64,000 bases of DNA from assembly GCF_900602065.1 (NCBI RefSeq), contig NZ_UWFN01000285.1:310001-374000 (forward strand), in the 5' to 3' direction. This document shows, piece after piece, positions 36,103 to 44,370 of this stretch (position 1 is the first letter of the stretch; every line of letters starts with the position of its first letter). Origin of the DNA: Pseudomonas viridiflava (lineage in GTDB: Bacteria > Pseudomonadota > Gammaproteobacteria > Pseudomonadales > Pseudomonadaceae). Under the pieces are notes generated by a model. It worked only from the letters and a program-made list of their open reading frames with translations. It searched no databases and had not been told where the DNA came from. The translations under genes were made by a program, and so were the position numbers.

Positions 36103-37368
36103 ATGAAAAAAGTAATGCTCAAGACCACACTCGGCCTCACTGTCAGCCTGGCTGCCTCCCAACTCTTCGCTGCTGGCTTTGCCATCAACGAACAAAGCAT
36201 CAGCGGAATGGGTACCGGTTTTGCGGGCCGTTCCTCATCTGCTGATGATGCAAGCACCGTATTCGGCAACCCTGCCGGTATGTCCCGTCTCAAGCGCGAA
36301 CAAGTCAGCGTTGGCGCCGCGGCAATCATTGCAAAGACCAAAATTGATGACGCCAGCAGCTCTTTTGGCGGCAGCAATGATGGCGATATGGTGCCAGTCG
36401 TCGGAGTTCCGATGGGGTATTACGTCAAGCCGATTGATGATCACTGGGCATTCGGCGTGGGGGTTTACGTTCCGTTTGGTCTGGTCACTGATTACGAAAA
36501 CGGTTTTGCCGGTCGCTACTTTGCCGACAAGAGCCACGTCCAGGTTGTCACCTTCCAGCCTACCGTCAGCTATGCCTTCAACGACAAGGTTTCCATTGGT
36601 TTTGGTCCGACCATCAACCGTATTGATGGTGAGCTCACCTCCCGCGCGCTCAACCCCGTTACCGGCCCGGTGAATGACGGCAAGGTGAAGGTAAAGGGTG
36701 ATGACACCGCGCTGGGCTTCAACGTCGGTATCCTGGTGCAAGCCACTGATAGCACCCGCGTTGGCGCAACCTACCACTCCAAGGTTAAATACAAGCTTGA
36801 CGGCGATACCAAAATCTCTGGCCCCAACTTCGGTCCGTTCAACGGCCAGAAGTACGACGCTTCGCTTGATCTGACCACCCCCGAATCCGTTGACTTCTCG
36901 GTTACCCACGAGCTTGACGCGAACTGGACACTGTATGCGGGCAGTACCTGGACCCGCTGGAGTCGTCTGGAAAGCATCGACGTAAAAAACAGCGGCGTCC
37001 CTGGCCCGCTGACCCCGACGATTGGTACCATCTCCGAACCTCAGAACTGGCATGACACCTGGGCCCACGCCATCGGCGCATCCTACAAGGTCAACAAAGA
37101 GTGGACCTTGCGCACCGGCTTCTCGGTGGATCAATCGCCAACCAATAATGAAAACCGCTCGCCGCGCATCCCCACCGGTGATCGCAAAGCGATCAGCTTC
37201 GGTGCTGGCTGGAGCCCGAACGACAACCTGACCATCGACGTGGCGTACTCGTATCTGCGCGAAGACGAAGCGAAAATTCGTGATAACAGTGCGACTAAAG
37301 GCACCTACAACGCGAATTACCGCAACACCGCCCATGGCCTGGGTAGCTCGATCACCTATCGTTTCTGA
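36103..37368 (+). CDS. FadL/OmpP1-family outer-membrane transport protein
   Basis: A 421-aa beta-barrel precursor with signal peptide (MKKVMLKTTLGLTVSLAASQ to LFA), the N-terminal hatch signature AGFAINEQSISGMGTGFAG and NPAGMS, and a C-terminal aromatic residue (SITYRF) for barrel assembly. FadL proteins move hydrophobic molecules across the outer membrane. Its neighbours (glutathione peroxidase, MFS, cob genes) match PA1288 of P. aeruginosa, named ExFadLO and linked to oxylipin export, but orthology is inferred. A bidirectional terminator follows. Confidence 0.9.
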   Translation: MKKVMLKTTLGLTVSLAASQLFAAGFAINEQSISGMGTGFAGRSSSADDASTVFGNPAGMSRLKREQVSVGAAAIIAKTKIDDASSSFGGSNDGDMVPVVGVPMGYYVKPIDDHWAFGVGVYVPFGLVTDYENGFAGRYFADKSHVQVVTFQPTVSYAFNDKVSIGFGPTINRIDGELTSRALNPVTGPVNDGKVKVKGDDTALGFNVGILVQATDSTRVGATYHSKVKYKLDGDTKISGPNFGPFNGQKYDASLDLTTPESVDFSVTHELDANWTLYAGSTWTRWSRLESIDVKNSGVPGPLTPTIGTISEPQNWHDTWAHAIGASYKVNKEWTLRTGFSVDQSPTNNENRSPRIPTGDRKAISFGAGWSPNDNLTIDVAYSYLREDEAKIRDNSATKGTYNANYRNTAHGLGSSITYRF

Positions 37369-37411
37369 TCCATCGACCGCGACGGGCTGACATAGCCGTC
37401 TTGCGGTCAAT

Positions 37412-37451
37412 AAAAAGCCCCGCAATCAGCAATGATTGCGGGGCTTTTTCG
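37412..37451. terminator. Bidirectional terminator between fadL-like and glutathione peroxidase genes
   Basis: AAAAAGCCCCGCAATCA pairs with TGATTGCGGGGCTTTTT around an 8-base centre. It is flanked by A and T runs on both sides and so serves both convergent genes. Confidence 0.92.
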
Positions 37452-37464
37452 TGCCGCTCTTACT

Positions 37465-38016
37465 TCACGGTTTGGAAGCGATGGCCTTTTCAACCGCAGC
37501 AATCAACTCCGGATCATCCGGCGTGGTCATGCTGGAGAAACTGGCGACCACGTTGCCTTTACGGTCCACCACGTACTTGTAGAAATTCCAGCGCGGCGCA
37601 TTGCTTTGCTCGGCCAGCACTTTGAACAGATGAGTAGCGTCGTCGCCTCTGACGGGCTGCGGTTCAGTCATAGTGAAGGTCACGCCGTAATTGACGTAGC
37701 AAACCTTGGCCGTTTCTTCGCCATCTTTGGACTCTTGTTTGAAGTCATTGGAGGGCACGCCCAACACTTCCAGCCCCTGCCCTTTGAAGCGCTGATTCAA
37801 CGCTTCCAGGCTTTTGAACTGAGGGGCGAAGCCACAGAAGCTGGCGGTATTGACCACCAGCATCGGCTTGCCTGCAAAGCGCTCGCACAGGTTGATATTT
37901 TCCTTGGCGCGCAACTTGGGCAACTCACCCTGCAACAAGGCCGGGCAATCAGCGGCCATGGCAGTGCTGCCTAACGCGAACATGAGAACCGGCAGAGCAA
38001 TCCAGCGAATGTGCAT
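37465..38016 (-). CDS. Exported glutathione peroxidase-family protein
   Basis: A 183-aa thioredoxin-fold peroxidase with a Sec signal peptide (MHIRWIALPVLMFALGSTAM, cleaved after AMA). The peroxidatic Cys is in VVNTASFCGFAPQF, and the Gln/Trp partners lie in GVPSNDF and RWNFYKYVVDRKG. A Cys after the signal (ADCPALL) and one in AKVCYV could resolve the disulfide. The location should be periplasmic, which is unusual for the family but known in Pseudomonas. I start at the ATG at 38016. Confidence 0.88.
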   Translation of the reverse strand: MHIRWIALPVLMFALGSTAMAADCPALLQGELPKLRAKENINLCERFAGKPMLVVNTASFCGFAPQFKSLEALNQRFKGQGLEVLGVPSNDFKQESKDGEETAKVCYVNYGVTFTMTEPQPVRGDDATHLFKVLAEQSNAPRWNFYKYVVDRKGNVVASFSSMTTPDDPELIAAVEKAIASKP

Positions 38017-38094
38017 AGGGCATCCCGAGCGCCTTTGCGGCGCAGTCATCCATTATTGTCTGGAGGACAAACTAACCCGAGCCCGGAGAAATGC

Positions 38095-38217
38095 CTAGAG
38101 GCACGCCCCCATACCCAACTGCAAGGCAGCCAGACCGACGTTCTGCCACGCCCACCAGACCAACGCCAGCGTCAATACGCCCACCAGCCCCGCGCCCCAG
38201 AACCACATCCGGCTCAT
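38095..38217 (-). CDS. 40-aa membrane peptide coupled to the MFS gene
   Basis: A short ORF below normal length cut-offs: MSRMWFWGAGLVGVLTLALV, then WWAWQNVGLAALQLGMGACL. It is one hydrophobic helix with Trp-rich borders and a basic N-terminus. Its ATG overlaps the MFS stop (ATGA), so it should be translated by coupling. The hydrophobic pattern and the overlap make it credible. It could stabilise or modulate the transporter. No name known to me. Confidence 0.68.
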   Translation of the reverse strand: MSRMWFWGAGLVGVLTLALVWWAWQNVGLAALQLGMGACL

Positions 38218-39416
38218 GCCGCACGAGCCTGCAACCGGGCAACCGGCCGCTCACGCACTGGCCAGTTCAATGCGGCCGCCAGCAGACTCAGCAGTATCGA
38301 CACTTGCCAGATCAAATCGTAGTTCCCCGTCCGGTCATACACGACACCACCCAGCCAACCGCCCAGGAAGGCGCCCAATTGATGGAACAGGAACACGATA
38401 CCACCGAGCATCGACAGGTTACGCACGCCAAACAACGTCGCGACGGTGCCATTGGTCAGCGGGACAGTGGACAGCCACAACAGGCCCATCGCGACACCGA
38501 ACAGATAGGCTGAGGTTTCACTCAGCGGCAGCGTGATGAACAACACAATCACCACTGCACGCAGCAAATACAGCAAGGTCAACAGCCGTGGCTTGGACAT
38601 ACGTCCGCCCAGCCAACCTGCGGTGTAGGTTCCGAAGATATTAAACAGGCCGATCAGTGCAAGCACCGTTGTGCCGACCTTGGCGGGCAAATGCTGATCC
38701 ACCAGATACGCAGGCAAATGCACACCGATGAACACCACCTGAAACCCACAGACGAAAAAACCCAGGGCCAGTAGCCAGAAGCCTGAGTGCGAGCAGGCTT
38801 CGTGCAACGCTTCACGCAGAGTCTGCTCACCGCCGACCAATGGCGTCGGGCTGTCCCTGAGCATCATCACCAGCGGCAGAATCAATGCCACTAGCACGCC
38901 GAGCACCAGCAATGCACTCGACCAGCCCAGCCACCCAATCAATCCGAGGGTGCCGGGCAGCATGGCGAACTGACCAAATGAGCCAGCAGCACTGGCGATC
39001 CCCATGCCCATGCTGCGCTTTTCAGCAGGCAACGCCCGACCGACTACGCCCAGAATTACCGAAAATGAAGTACCGGACAGGCCAATGCCGATCAACAGGC
39101 CGGCACTCAGCGAGAGGCTTAAAGGCGTGTCAGCCGTGCTCATCAAGAGCAGACCTGCCGCATAAAGAATGCCGCCGATAAACACCACTTTGGCAGCACC
39201 AAAACGGTCAGCCAATGCCCCGGCGAACGGCTGCGCCAACCCCCACATCAAGTTCTGGAAAGCGATCGCGAACGCGAAGACTTCACGACCCCATCCGAAG
39301 TCGGCACTCATCGGTGCGAGGAACAAACCAAAACCATGTCGCGTGCCCAGTGACAGCGCCAGAATCAAGGCACTGCCCAACAGGATCCAGCCACTGGTAC
39401 GCCAGACTGAGGTCAT
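38214..39416 (-). CDS. Major facilitator superfamily transporter
   Basis: A 400-aa inner-membrane protein with twelve predicted helices. The first half carries the A-motif region GALADRFGAAKVV and the second half GWLGGRMSKPRLL. It resembles oxalate/formate-type or arabinose-type antiporters, and the substrate cannot be inferred. The ATG at 39416 has CTGGAG upstream and is preferred over the frame opening at 39434. The last codon overlaps a 40-aa hydrophobic ORF. Confidence 0.87.
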   Translation of the reverse strand: MTSVWRTSGWILLGSALILALSLGTRHGFGLFLAPMSADFGWGREVFAFAIAFQNLMWGLAQPFAGALADRFGAAKVVFIGGILYAAGLLLMSTADTPLSLSLSAGLLIGIGLSGTSFSVILGVVGRALPAEKRSMGMGIASAAGSFGQFAMLPGTLGLIGWLGWSSALLVLGVLVALILPLVMMLRDSPTPLVGGEQTLREALHEACSHSGFWLLALGFFVCGFQVVFIGVHLPAYLVDQHLPAKVGTTVLALIGLFNIFGTYTAGWLGGRMSKPRLLTLLYLLRAVVIVLFITLPLSETSAYLFGVAMGLLWLSTVPLTNGTVATLFGVRNLSMLGGIVFLFHQLGAFLGGWLGGVVYDRTGNYDLIWQVSILLSLLAAALNWPVRERPVARLQARAA

Positions 39417-39568
39417 TTTTATTCTCCAGCTCACGCGTGCGGAAAAATTACGTGGATATACCCGTAACAGAATATGTGGAAGCTACGCGTTGCGGGCAGA
39501 GGGTGTCAATCTGATCGGGCTGACTCTTTTCAACCGACACACAACTGGCGCGGATTGGAATGCAATCC

Positions 39569-39665
39569 CTGTGAGACCGAACTCATTCGGGAAGACTGAT
39601 TACCAGACGCTGGTTATGTATTGTCCGTACGGGCCTCTTCGCGAATGAATTCGCTCCCACGAGGA
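39569..39665. repeat. Hybrid REP pair between cobS and the MFS gene
   Basis: The left unit (CCTGTGAGACCGAACTCATTCG) belongs to the GACCG type and the right unit (CGCGAATGAATTCGCTCCCAC) to the GCTCCCAC type. The two halves come from different REP subtypes and pair only partly. Confidence 0.65.
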
Positions 39666-39699
39666 TCGCGTTTTCAGCCTCGCATAAGGGATTGCATTA

Positions 39700-40440
39700 T
39701 CAATTAGAAACAGCAAGCGCCAACACGATCAACACCGCGACTTCCAGCAACTCCAGCAATGCACCCGCCGTATCTCCGGTGGTGCCGCCGAGGCGTTTGA
39801 GCATCAGGTGCCTAAGCCAAAAGAAACAGGCAGCTGCGGCAGCAAGGGCGTAGAGACCCGCGAACCCGGCGACCAGCCCACAGCTCACTGCAACGATTAG
39901 CAAAATGTGCCTGCCAAGAGCGCGCGGCAAATGGTCAGCCAGCGCCTGCCCCAGCCCGCCAGCCCTGACGTAAGGCGTGCACAGAAACAGACCGAGCATG
40001 GCGCTGCGACCCAGCACCGGTGCGAGCAGCAATGCTAGGGAGTTCTGACTCTCAATCAACGCCAGCAGCGCAGTGAATTTAAGCAGCAGCACCAGCATCA
40101 GTGTGACCACCGCTATGGGTCCGCTGCGGGGATCTTTCATGATGGTCAAGGTGCGTTCGCGGTCGCCAAAACCACCGAGCCAGGCATCGGCGCTGTCGGC
40201 AAGACCGTCCAGATGCAGCCCGCCGCTGAGCAACACCCAGGCGGTCAGCAGCAACGCGGCATGGAGCATGACAGGCGCGTCGCCGAGCAGGGTATTCAAG
40301 CCCAACAACACCACACCGAACAGCACGCCCACCAGCGGATAAAACAGCAACGAACGCCCTAGCTCCTCGGGCTTGGGCATACCGGGCAAAGTGACGGGCA
40401 AACTGCTGAGGAACTGCAGGGCAATCCAGAACGGCAACAT
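39700..40440 (-). CDS. cobS: Adenosylcobinamide-GDP ribazoletransferase
   Basis: The last step of the nucleotide loop: joins adenosylcobinamide-GDP and alpha-ribazole (phosphate) to give cobalamin at the inner membrane. The 246-aa protein has the conserved GGLHLDGLADSADAWLGG and about six transmembrane helices. I start at the ATG at 40440 (MLPFWIALQFLSSLPV), which matches the family. A REP pair and about 120 bases separate it from cobC, so it may be the end of the operon or its own unit. Also called cobV in Pseudomonas. Confidence 0.94.
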   Translation of the reverse strand: MLPFWIALQFLSSLPVTLPGMPKPEELGRSLLFYPLVGVLFGVVLLGLNTLLGDAPVMLHAALLLTAWVLLSGGLHLDGLADSADAWLGGFGDRERTLTIMKDPRSGPIAVVTLMLVLLLKFTALLALIESQNSLALLLAPVLGRSAMLGLFLCTPYVRAGGLGQALADHLPRALGRHILLIVAVSCGLVAGFAGLYALAAAAACFFWLRHLMLKRLGGTTGDTAGALLELLEVAVLIVLALAVSN

Positions 40441-40489
40441 GTCAGGTTTCCTCGCTATCGAACCCACAACTCAAATTGGAACGCTGTCT

Positions 40490-40565
40490 CTGTAGGAGCT
40501 GCCGAAGGCTGCGAAAGCAATTAGCCTGACACACCGTCATTCGCAGCCTGCGGCAGCTCCTACAA
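40490..40565. repeat. REP-like palindrome at the cobC 3' end
   Basis: The arms CTGTAGGAGCTGCCGAAGGC and GCCTGCGGCAGCTCCTACAA form a near perfect hairpin with a loop of about 30 bases. The last six bases overlap the cobC stop region, so the cobC coding end was shaped by this repeat. Confidence 0.85.
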
Positions 40566-41144
40566 GTTTGGTTGGGGCTCGGTCAGGAGCCCGCCATCAG
40601 CCACGCTTATCGCCAATAACGCGCCATGCCCAACGGTCACTTGCAGCAATTGCTCACGAGGCAAGCCACGGGCGTTTGCCAGCAACAGGCGCATGACACC
40701 GCCGTGGCTGATCAACAACACACGCTCACCAGCATAGGCTTGATGCAGTTTTTCGACAGCAGCCAAGACCCGCGCCGAAAACTCAATCACAGGCTCGCCG
40801 TTGGGTGGCGTAAAGCCGTAAGGATCGTTCCAGAACAGGCCCAGACCTTCGGCATCGGTTTCCATCAACTGCGCGGCGCTGTGCCCTTCCCAATCGCCGA
40901 AATGCAATTCCTGCAAGCCTGGCTCCAGGCTCAGCGGCAATGCAAGGCGCTCGGCCAGTTCTTCAGCAAAGCGCGCGCAACGTTGCAGCGGCGAACTGAT
41001 GATTCGGTCCCATGGACCGGACTCAGCCACCGCAGCGCGCATCTGTGTCCAACCGGTGTCAGTCAATGCATCGTCCAGACTGCCGCGCATACCCCCGCCC
41101 AGCTCGGTCTCGCCGTGACGCAGCATGTCCAGATGCAAGATCAT
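40560..41144 (-). CDS. cobC: Alpha-ribazole phosphatase
   Basis: A 194-aa histidine phosphatase with LDMLRHGETELGGG at the N-terminus, LRFAEELAER and LLISHGGVMR (the second catalytic His). It removes phosphate from alpha-ribazole-5'-phosphate or from adenosylcobalamin-5'-phosphate. Its ATG overlaps the cobT stop by four bases (ATGA). Its stop codon (TAG at 40560-40562) lies inside a REP-like hairpin. Confidence 0.9.
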   Translation of the reverse strand: MILHLDMLRHGETELGGGMRGSLDDALTDTGWTQMRAAVAESGPWDRIISSPLQRCARFAEELAERLALPLSLEPGLQELHFGDWEGHSAAQLMETDAEGLGLFWNDPYGFTPPNGEPVIEFSARVLAAVEKLHQAYAGERVLLISHGGVMRLLLANARGLPREQLLQVTVGHGALLAISVADGGLLTEPQPNL

Positions 41145-42193
41145 GCAGGACGATCCGCGACAGCCGCTTCAGCGAAAGTCGCCATGCCGTTGTGCAACTG
41201 ACAGGCCAGACGCACCAGTGGCACTGCCAATGCTGCGCCACTGCCTTCGCCAAGCCGCAGGCCCAGATCCAGAAGCGGCTCGGCCTGCAAGGTTTCCAGC
41301 AAATGACGGTGGCCCGGTTCAGCACCACGATGGCCGAACAACAGCCAGTCACGGCACGAAGGATTCAAGCGTACCGCCACCAGCGCCGCGACACTGCAGA
41401 TAAAGCCGTCGACCAGCACGGCAATACCTTCCTGGGCGCAAGCCAGATACGCGCCTGCCAGCGCTGCAATCTCGAAACCACCCAGGCAGAACAGGCTTTG
41501 CAACGGATCCCCGGCGTGCTCGACATGCAATGCCAGTGCACGCTCAATGACCTCGGTCTTGTGGCTGATGCCCTCAGCATTCAACCCCGTACCCGGGCCG
41601 ACCAACAGCTGCGCTGCGCAGTCGAGTAGCGAGCAGGCCACCGCACTGGCCGCAGCGGTATTGCCGATACCCATCTCGCCACCGACGAACAGTTCAATGC
41701 CCACTGCCTTGGCGCGCAGCACGCTGTCGCGCCCGGCCTGCAACGCCAGCAGGCCTTGCTCCTGGCTCATGGCCGGCCCCTTGGCGAAGTTCGCCGTACC
41801 GGCACCGATCCGTAAATGACGCACACCCGGCAGATCCAGCGGGGTCACGGTGCCCAGGTCGACTACGTCCAGTTGCGCCGATAACTGCTGCGCCAAGACG
41901 CTGATCGCCGCTCCGCCGTTGACGAAGTTGTGCAGCATTTGCCCGGTCACTTCCTGCGGATAAGCCGAGACCCCCTCCGCAACTACGCCATGATCTCCAG
42001 CAAAAATCGCGATCCACACGGCATCAACCTTGGGTTTTACCCGCCCCTGCAGCCCGGCCAGTTGCACCGCAACACGCTCCAGTTGCCCGAGGGAACCGGT
42101 GGGTTTGGTCAATTGCTGTTGCCGCGCCAGGGCTTCTTCCCTCGCCGAAACATCAATCGTCCGGGCAGGTTCAAGCCACCAGGTGTTACTCAT
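41141..42193 (-). CDS. cobT: Nicotinate-nucleotide--dimethylbenzimidazole phosphoribosyltransferase
   Basis: Makes alpha-ribazole phosphate from dimethylbenzimidazole (made here by BluB) and nicotinate mononucleotide. The 350-aa protein has KPTGSLGQLE, FAGDHGVVAEGVSAYPQEVT, GGEMGIGNTA and FGHRGAEPGH. The catalytic Glu is in the C-terminal third. I start at the ATG at 42193 (MSNTWWLEPARTIDV), and the longer frame to 42253 lacks family similarity. It overlaps cobU and cobC by four bases each. Confidence 0.95.
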   Translation of the reverse strand: MSNTWWLEPARTIDVSAREEALARQQQLTKPTGSLGQLERVAVQLAGLQGRVKPKVDAVWIAIFAGDHGVVAEGVSAYPQEVTGQMLHNFVNGGAAISVLAQQLSAQLDVVDLGTVTPLDLPGVRHLRIGAGTANFAKGPAMSQEQGLLALQAGRDSVLRAKAVGIELFVGGEMGIGNTAAASAVACSLLDCAAQLLVGPGTGLNAEGISHKTEVIERALALHVEHAGDPLQSLFCLGGFEIAALAGAYLACAQEGIAVLVDGFICSVAALVAVRLNPSCRDWLLFGHRGAEPGHRHLLETLQAEPLLDLGLRLGEGSGAALAVPLVRLACQLHNGMATFAEAAVADRPA

Positions 42194-42711
42194 AATGCGG
42201 ATCCTTTCAGTGTCAGAGGCAAGCCAGCCACGGTCAGCACGACGCGCTGGCACCGTTCGGCCAGAGCCTGGTGCAGTAAACCGGCTTCATCGACATAGCG
42301 ACGGGTCAGTTCACCGAGGGGTACCACGCCCAGCCCGGTTTCGTTGCTGACAAAAATGATTTCGCCCGGCAATTGCGCGAGGCAGTCGAGCAGCGCCTGG
42401 CGCTCTTGCGCCAGACGCTCAGGGTTTTCAAGCATCAGCAGATTGGTCAACCACAAGGTCAGGCAATCCACCAGCAAACAGCGGTCAGTGCCGGCGTTAT
42501 CCCGCAAGACACGCGCCAGCTCGACAGGCTCTTCAATCAGGCCCCATGTGTCGGGACGACGCTCGCGATGCAGTGCGACGCGCTGATTCAATTCGCCGTC
42601 CACGGGCTGGCTGGTGGCGATGTAAATCACTTCCAGCCCAGAGTCACTGGCGAGACCTTCAGCCAGTCGACTCTTGCCGGAGCGTGCGCCCCCGAGGATT
42701 AGTTGCTGCAT
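42190..42711 (-). CDS. cobU: Adenosylcobinamide kinase / adenosylcobinamide-phosphate guanylyltransferase
   Basis: A 173-aa bifunctional enzyme: phosphorylates adenosylcobinamide and then adds GMP. Motifs are the P-loop GGARSGKSRLAE at the N-terminus, the catalytic HRERRPDTW, the second nucleotide motif LLVDCLTLWL and VSNETGLGVVP. Pseudomonas texts also call it cobP. It heads the second half of the cob cluster. A 195-base gap with a REP pair separates it from cobQ, so a separate promoter is possible. Confidence 0.95.
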   Translation of the reverse strand: MQQLILGGARSGKSRLAEGLASDSGLEVIYIATSQPVDGELNQRVALHRERRPDTWGLIEEPVELARVLRDNAGTDRCLLVDCLTLWLTNLLMLENPERLAQERQALLDCLAQLPGEIIFVSNETGLGVVPLGELTRRYVDEAGLLHQALAERCQRVVLTVAGLPLTLKGSAL

Positions 42712-42763
42712 GTGTGGGCGTCTCTCTTAAGAAAAAATGCATCCATCTCGATTGAAACGCGAT

Positions 42764-42859
42764 CCTGTGGGACCGGATTCATCCGGGAAGACGACAGTCC
42801 AGACGACGATGATGTGGCGGATGTACCGGCCTCTTCCCGAATAAATTCGGTCCCACAGG
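42764..42859. repeat. REP pair between cobU and cobQ
   Basis: Inverted units with outer CCTGTGGGACCGGATTCATC and inner CCGGGAAG. The right arm is CGAATAAATTCGGTCCCACA. The GACCGG subtype matches those at 23.4-23.8 kb and 31974-32067. Confidence 0.9.
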
Positions 42860-42906
42860 ATTTGCGTAAATCCAGAAGTTACGTGTTGTTTGATAGGGAG
42901 CCACAT

Positions 42907-44370
42907 TCAAGCCACCGCACCCAACCCACACAACTCGCGCAGCAGCTTGCCGTCCAGGTGGTTCTCAACCAGATCCGCCAGGCGCTCGATGTCGCGTTCG
43001 CGCAAGGCGTGGTAATCCACTTGCTGCACGTCCTGCAAACCGGCCCAGCGCAACAGCGCGCTGCACGCCTCGGGCGTCTCGAACAGGCCGTGCAGATAAG
43101 TGCCGAAAATCTGCCCGTCAGCACTTTGCGCACCGTCGCAACGGTCATCGTCCAGTTGCACCGCCGGGCGCTCCAGCGCTGCGCCGGTGGTCACCCCTGC
43201 ATGAATTTCATAGCCGCTGATCTGCACGCCTTCCAGCAACAGACGGCCTTTCACGTTCCGTAGCTGTTTCTCTTCTTCGAGCACCGTGCTCATCGCCAGC
43301 AACCCAAGACCCGCGCTGGAACCCGGCGCGCCCTCAAGGCCCAACGGATCATGCAACTGCTCGCCGAGCATCTGCAAACCACCGCAAATCCCCAGCAGCT
43401 TGCCACCGTAGCGCAGGTGTCGGGAGATGGCGGTATCCCAGCCGTTGGCACGCAGGTAAGCCATGTCGCTGCGCACGCTTTTCGAGCCGGGCAGGATGAT
43501 CAGGTCGGACGAAGGGATCGCTTGCCCCGCCCCGATGAATTGCAGGTTGACCTGCGGGTGCAGGCGCAGTGGATCAAAATCAGTGTGGTTACTGATGCGC
43601 GGCAGAATCGGCACCACTACGTTGAGCACTTGCTCGACCTTGTCGGTCTGACGCTGATCAAGACCGTCTTCGGCCTCCAGGTGCAGGTCCATCACGTAAG
43701 GCAGCACGCCAACCACTGGCTTGCCCGTGCGTGCTTCCAGCCAGTCCAGCCCCGGCTGCAGCAACGCAATGTCGCCGCGAAAGCGGTTGATGATGAAACC
43801 CTTGACCCGCGCCTGCTCGCTGGGCGAGAGCAACTCCAGCGTGCCGACCAGATGAGCAAAAACCCCGCCACGATTGATATCGGCGATCAGCAGCACCGGG
43901 CAATCCACCGCTTCGGCGAAGCCCATGTTGGCAATGTCATTGGCGCGCAGATTGATTTCAGCGGGTGAGCCGGCGCCTTCGACCATGATCACCGGGTAGC
44001 TACGTCCCAGTCGCTCATGGGATTCCAGCACCGCTTTCATGGCGATCTCTTTATAGCCGTGATATGCCACCGCATTCATGGTAGTCACCGCACGACCATG
44101 AATGATCACTTGCGCGCCGGTGTCGCTGTTGGGCTTGAGTAACACTGGATTCATGTCGGTATGCGGCTGTAGCCCGCAGGCTTGAGCCTGCACGGCCTGT
44201 GCACGGCCAATTTCCCCGCCGTCTGCCGTTACCGCGCTATTGAGCGCCATGTTCTGTGGCTTGAACGGCACAACGGCAACACCCTGACGGGTCAACCAGC
44301 GGCACAGCGCCGTCACCAGGGTGCTTTTGCCCGCGTCGGACGTAGTGCCTTGCACCATCAAGGTCGTCAT
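42907..44370 (-). CDS. cobQ: Cobyric acid synthase
   Basis: Amidates four side chains of adenosylcobyrinate a,c-diamide using glutamine. The 487-aa protein has an N-terminal ATP-binding dethiobiotin-synthase-like domain (MVQGTTSDAGKSTLVTALCR) and a C-terminal class I glutamine amidotransferase domain with the nucleophile in LLGICGGLQMLGE. I start at the ATG at 44370. The frame extends to 44433 without family support. It overlaps the cobD gene start-stop (ATGA). Confidence 0.95.
   Translation of the reverse strand: MTTLMVQGTTSDAGKSTLVTALCRWLTRQGVAVVPFKPQNMALNSAVTADGGEIGRAQAVQAQACGLQPHTDMNPVLLKPNSDTGAQVIIHGRAVTTMNAVAYHGYKEIAMKAVLESHERLGRSYPVIMVEGAGSPAEINLRANDIANMGFAEAVDCPVLLIADINRGGVFAHLVGTLELLSPSEQARVKGFIINRFRGDIALLQPGLDWLEARTGKPVVGVLPYVMDLHLEAEDGLDQRQTDKVEQVLNVVVPILPRISNHTDFDPLRLHPQVNLQFIGAGQAIPSSDLIILPGSKSVRSDMAYLRANGWDTAISRHLRYGGKLLGICGGLQMLGEQLHDPLGLEGAPGSSAGLGLLAMSTVLEEEKQLRNVKGRLLLEGVQISGYEIHAGVTTGAALERPAVQLDDDRCDGAQSADGQIFGTYLHGLFETPEACSALLRWAGLQDVQQVDYHALRERDIERLADLVENHLDGKLLRELCGLGAVA

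Noticed and set aside
36235..37425. 396-codon open frame antisense to the fadL-like gene
   Set aside because: The plus-strand gene has signal peptide, barrel end and ribosome binding site; the antisense frame has none.
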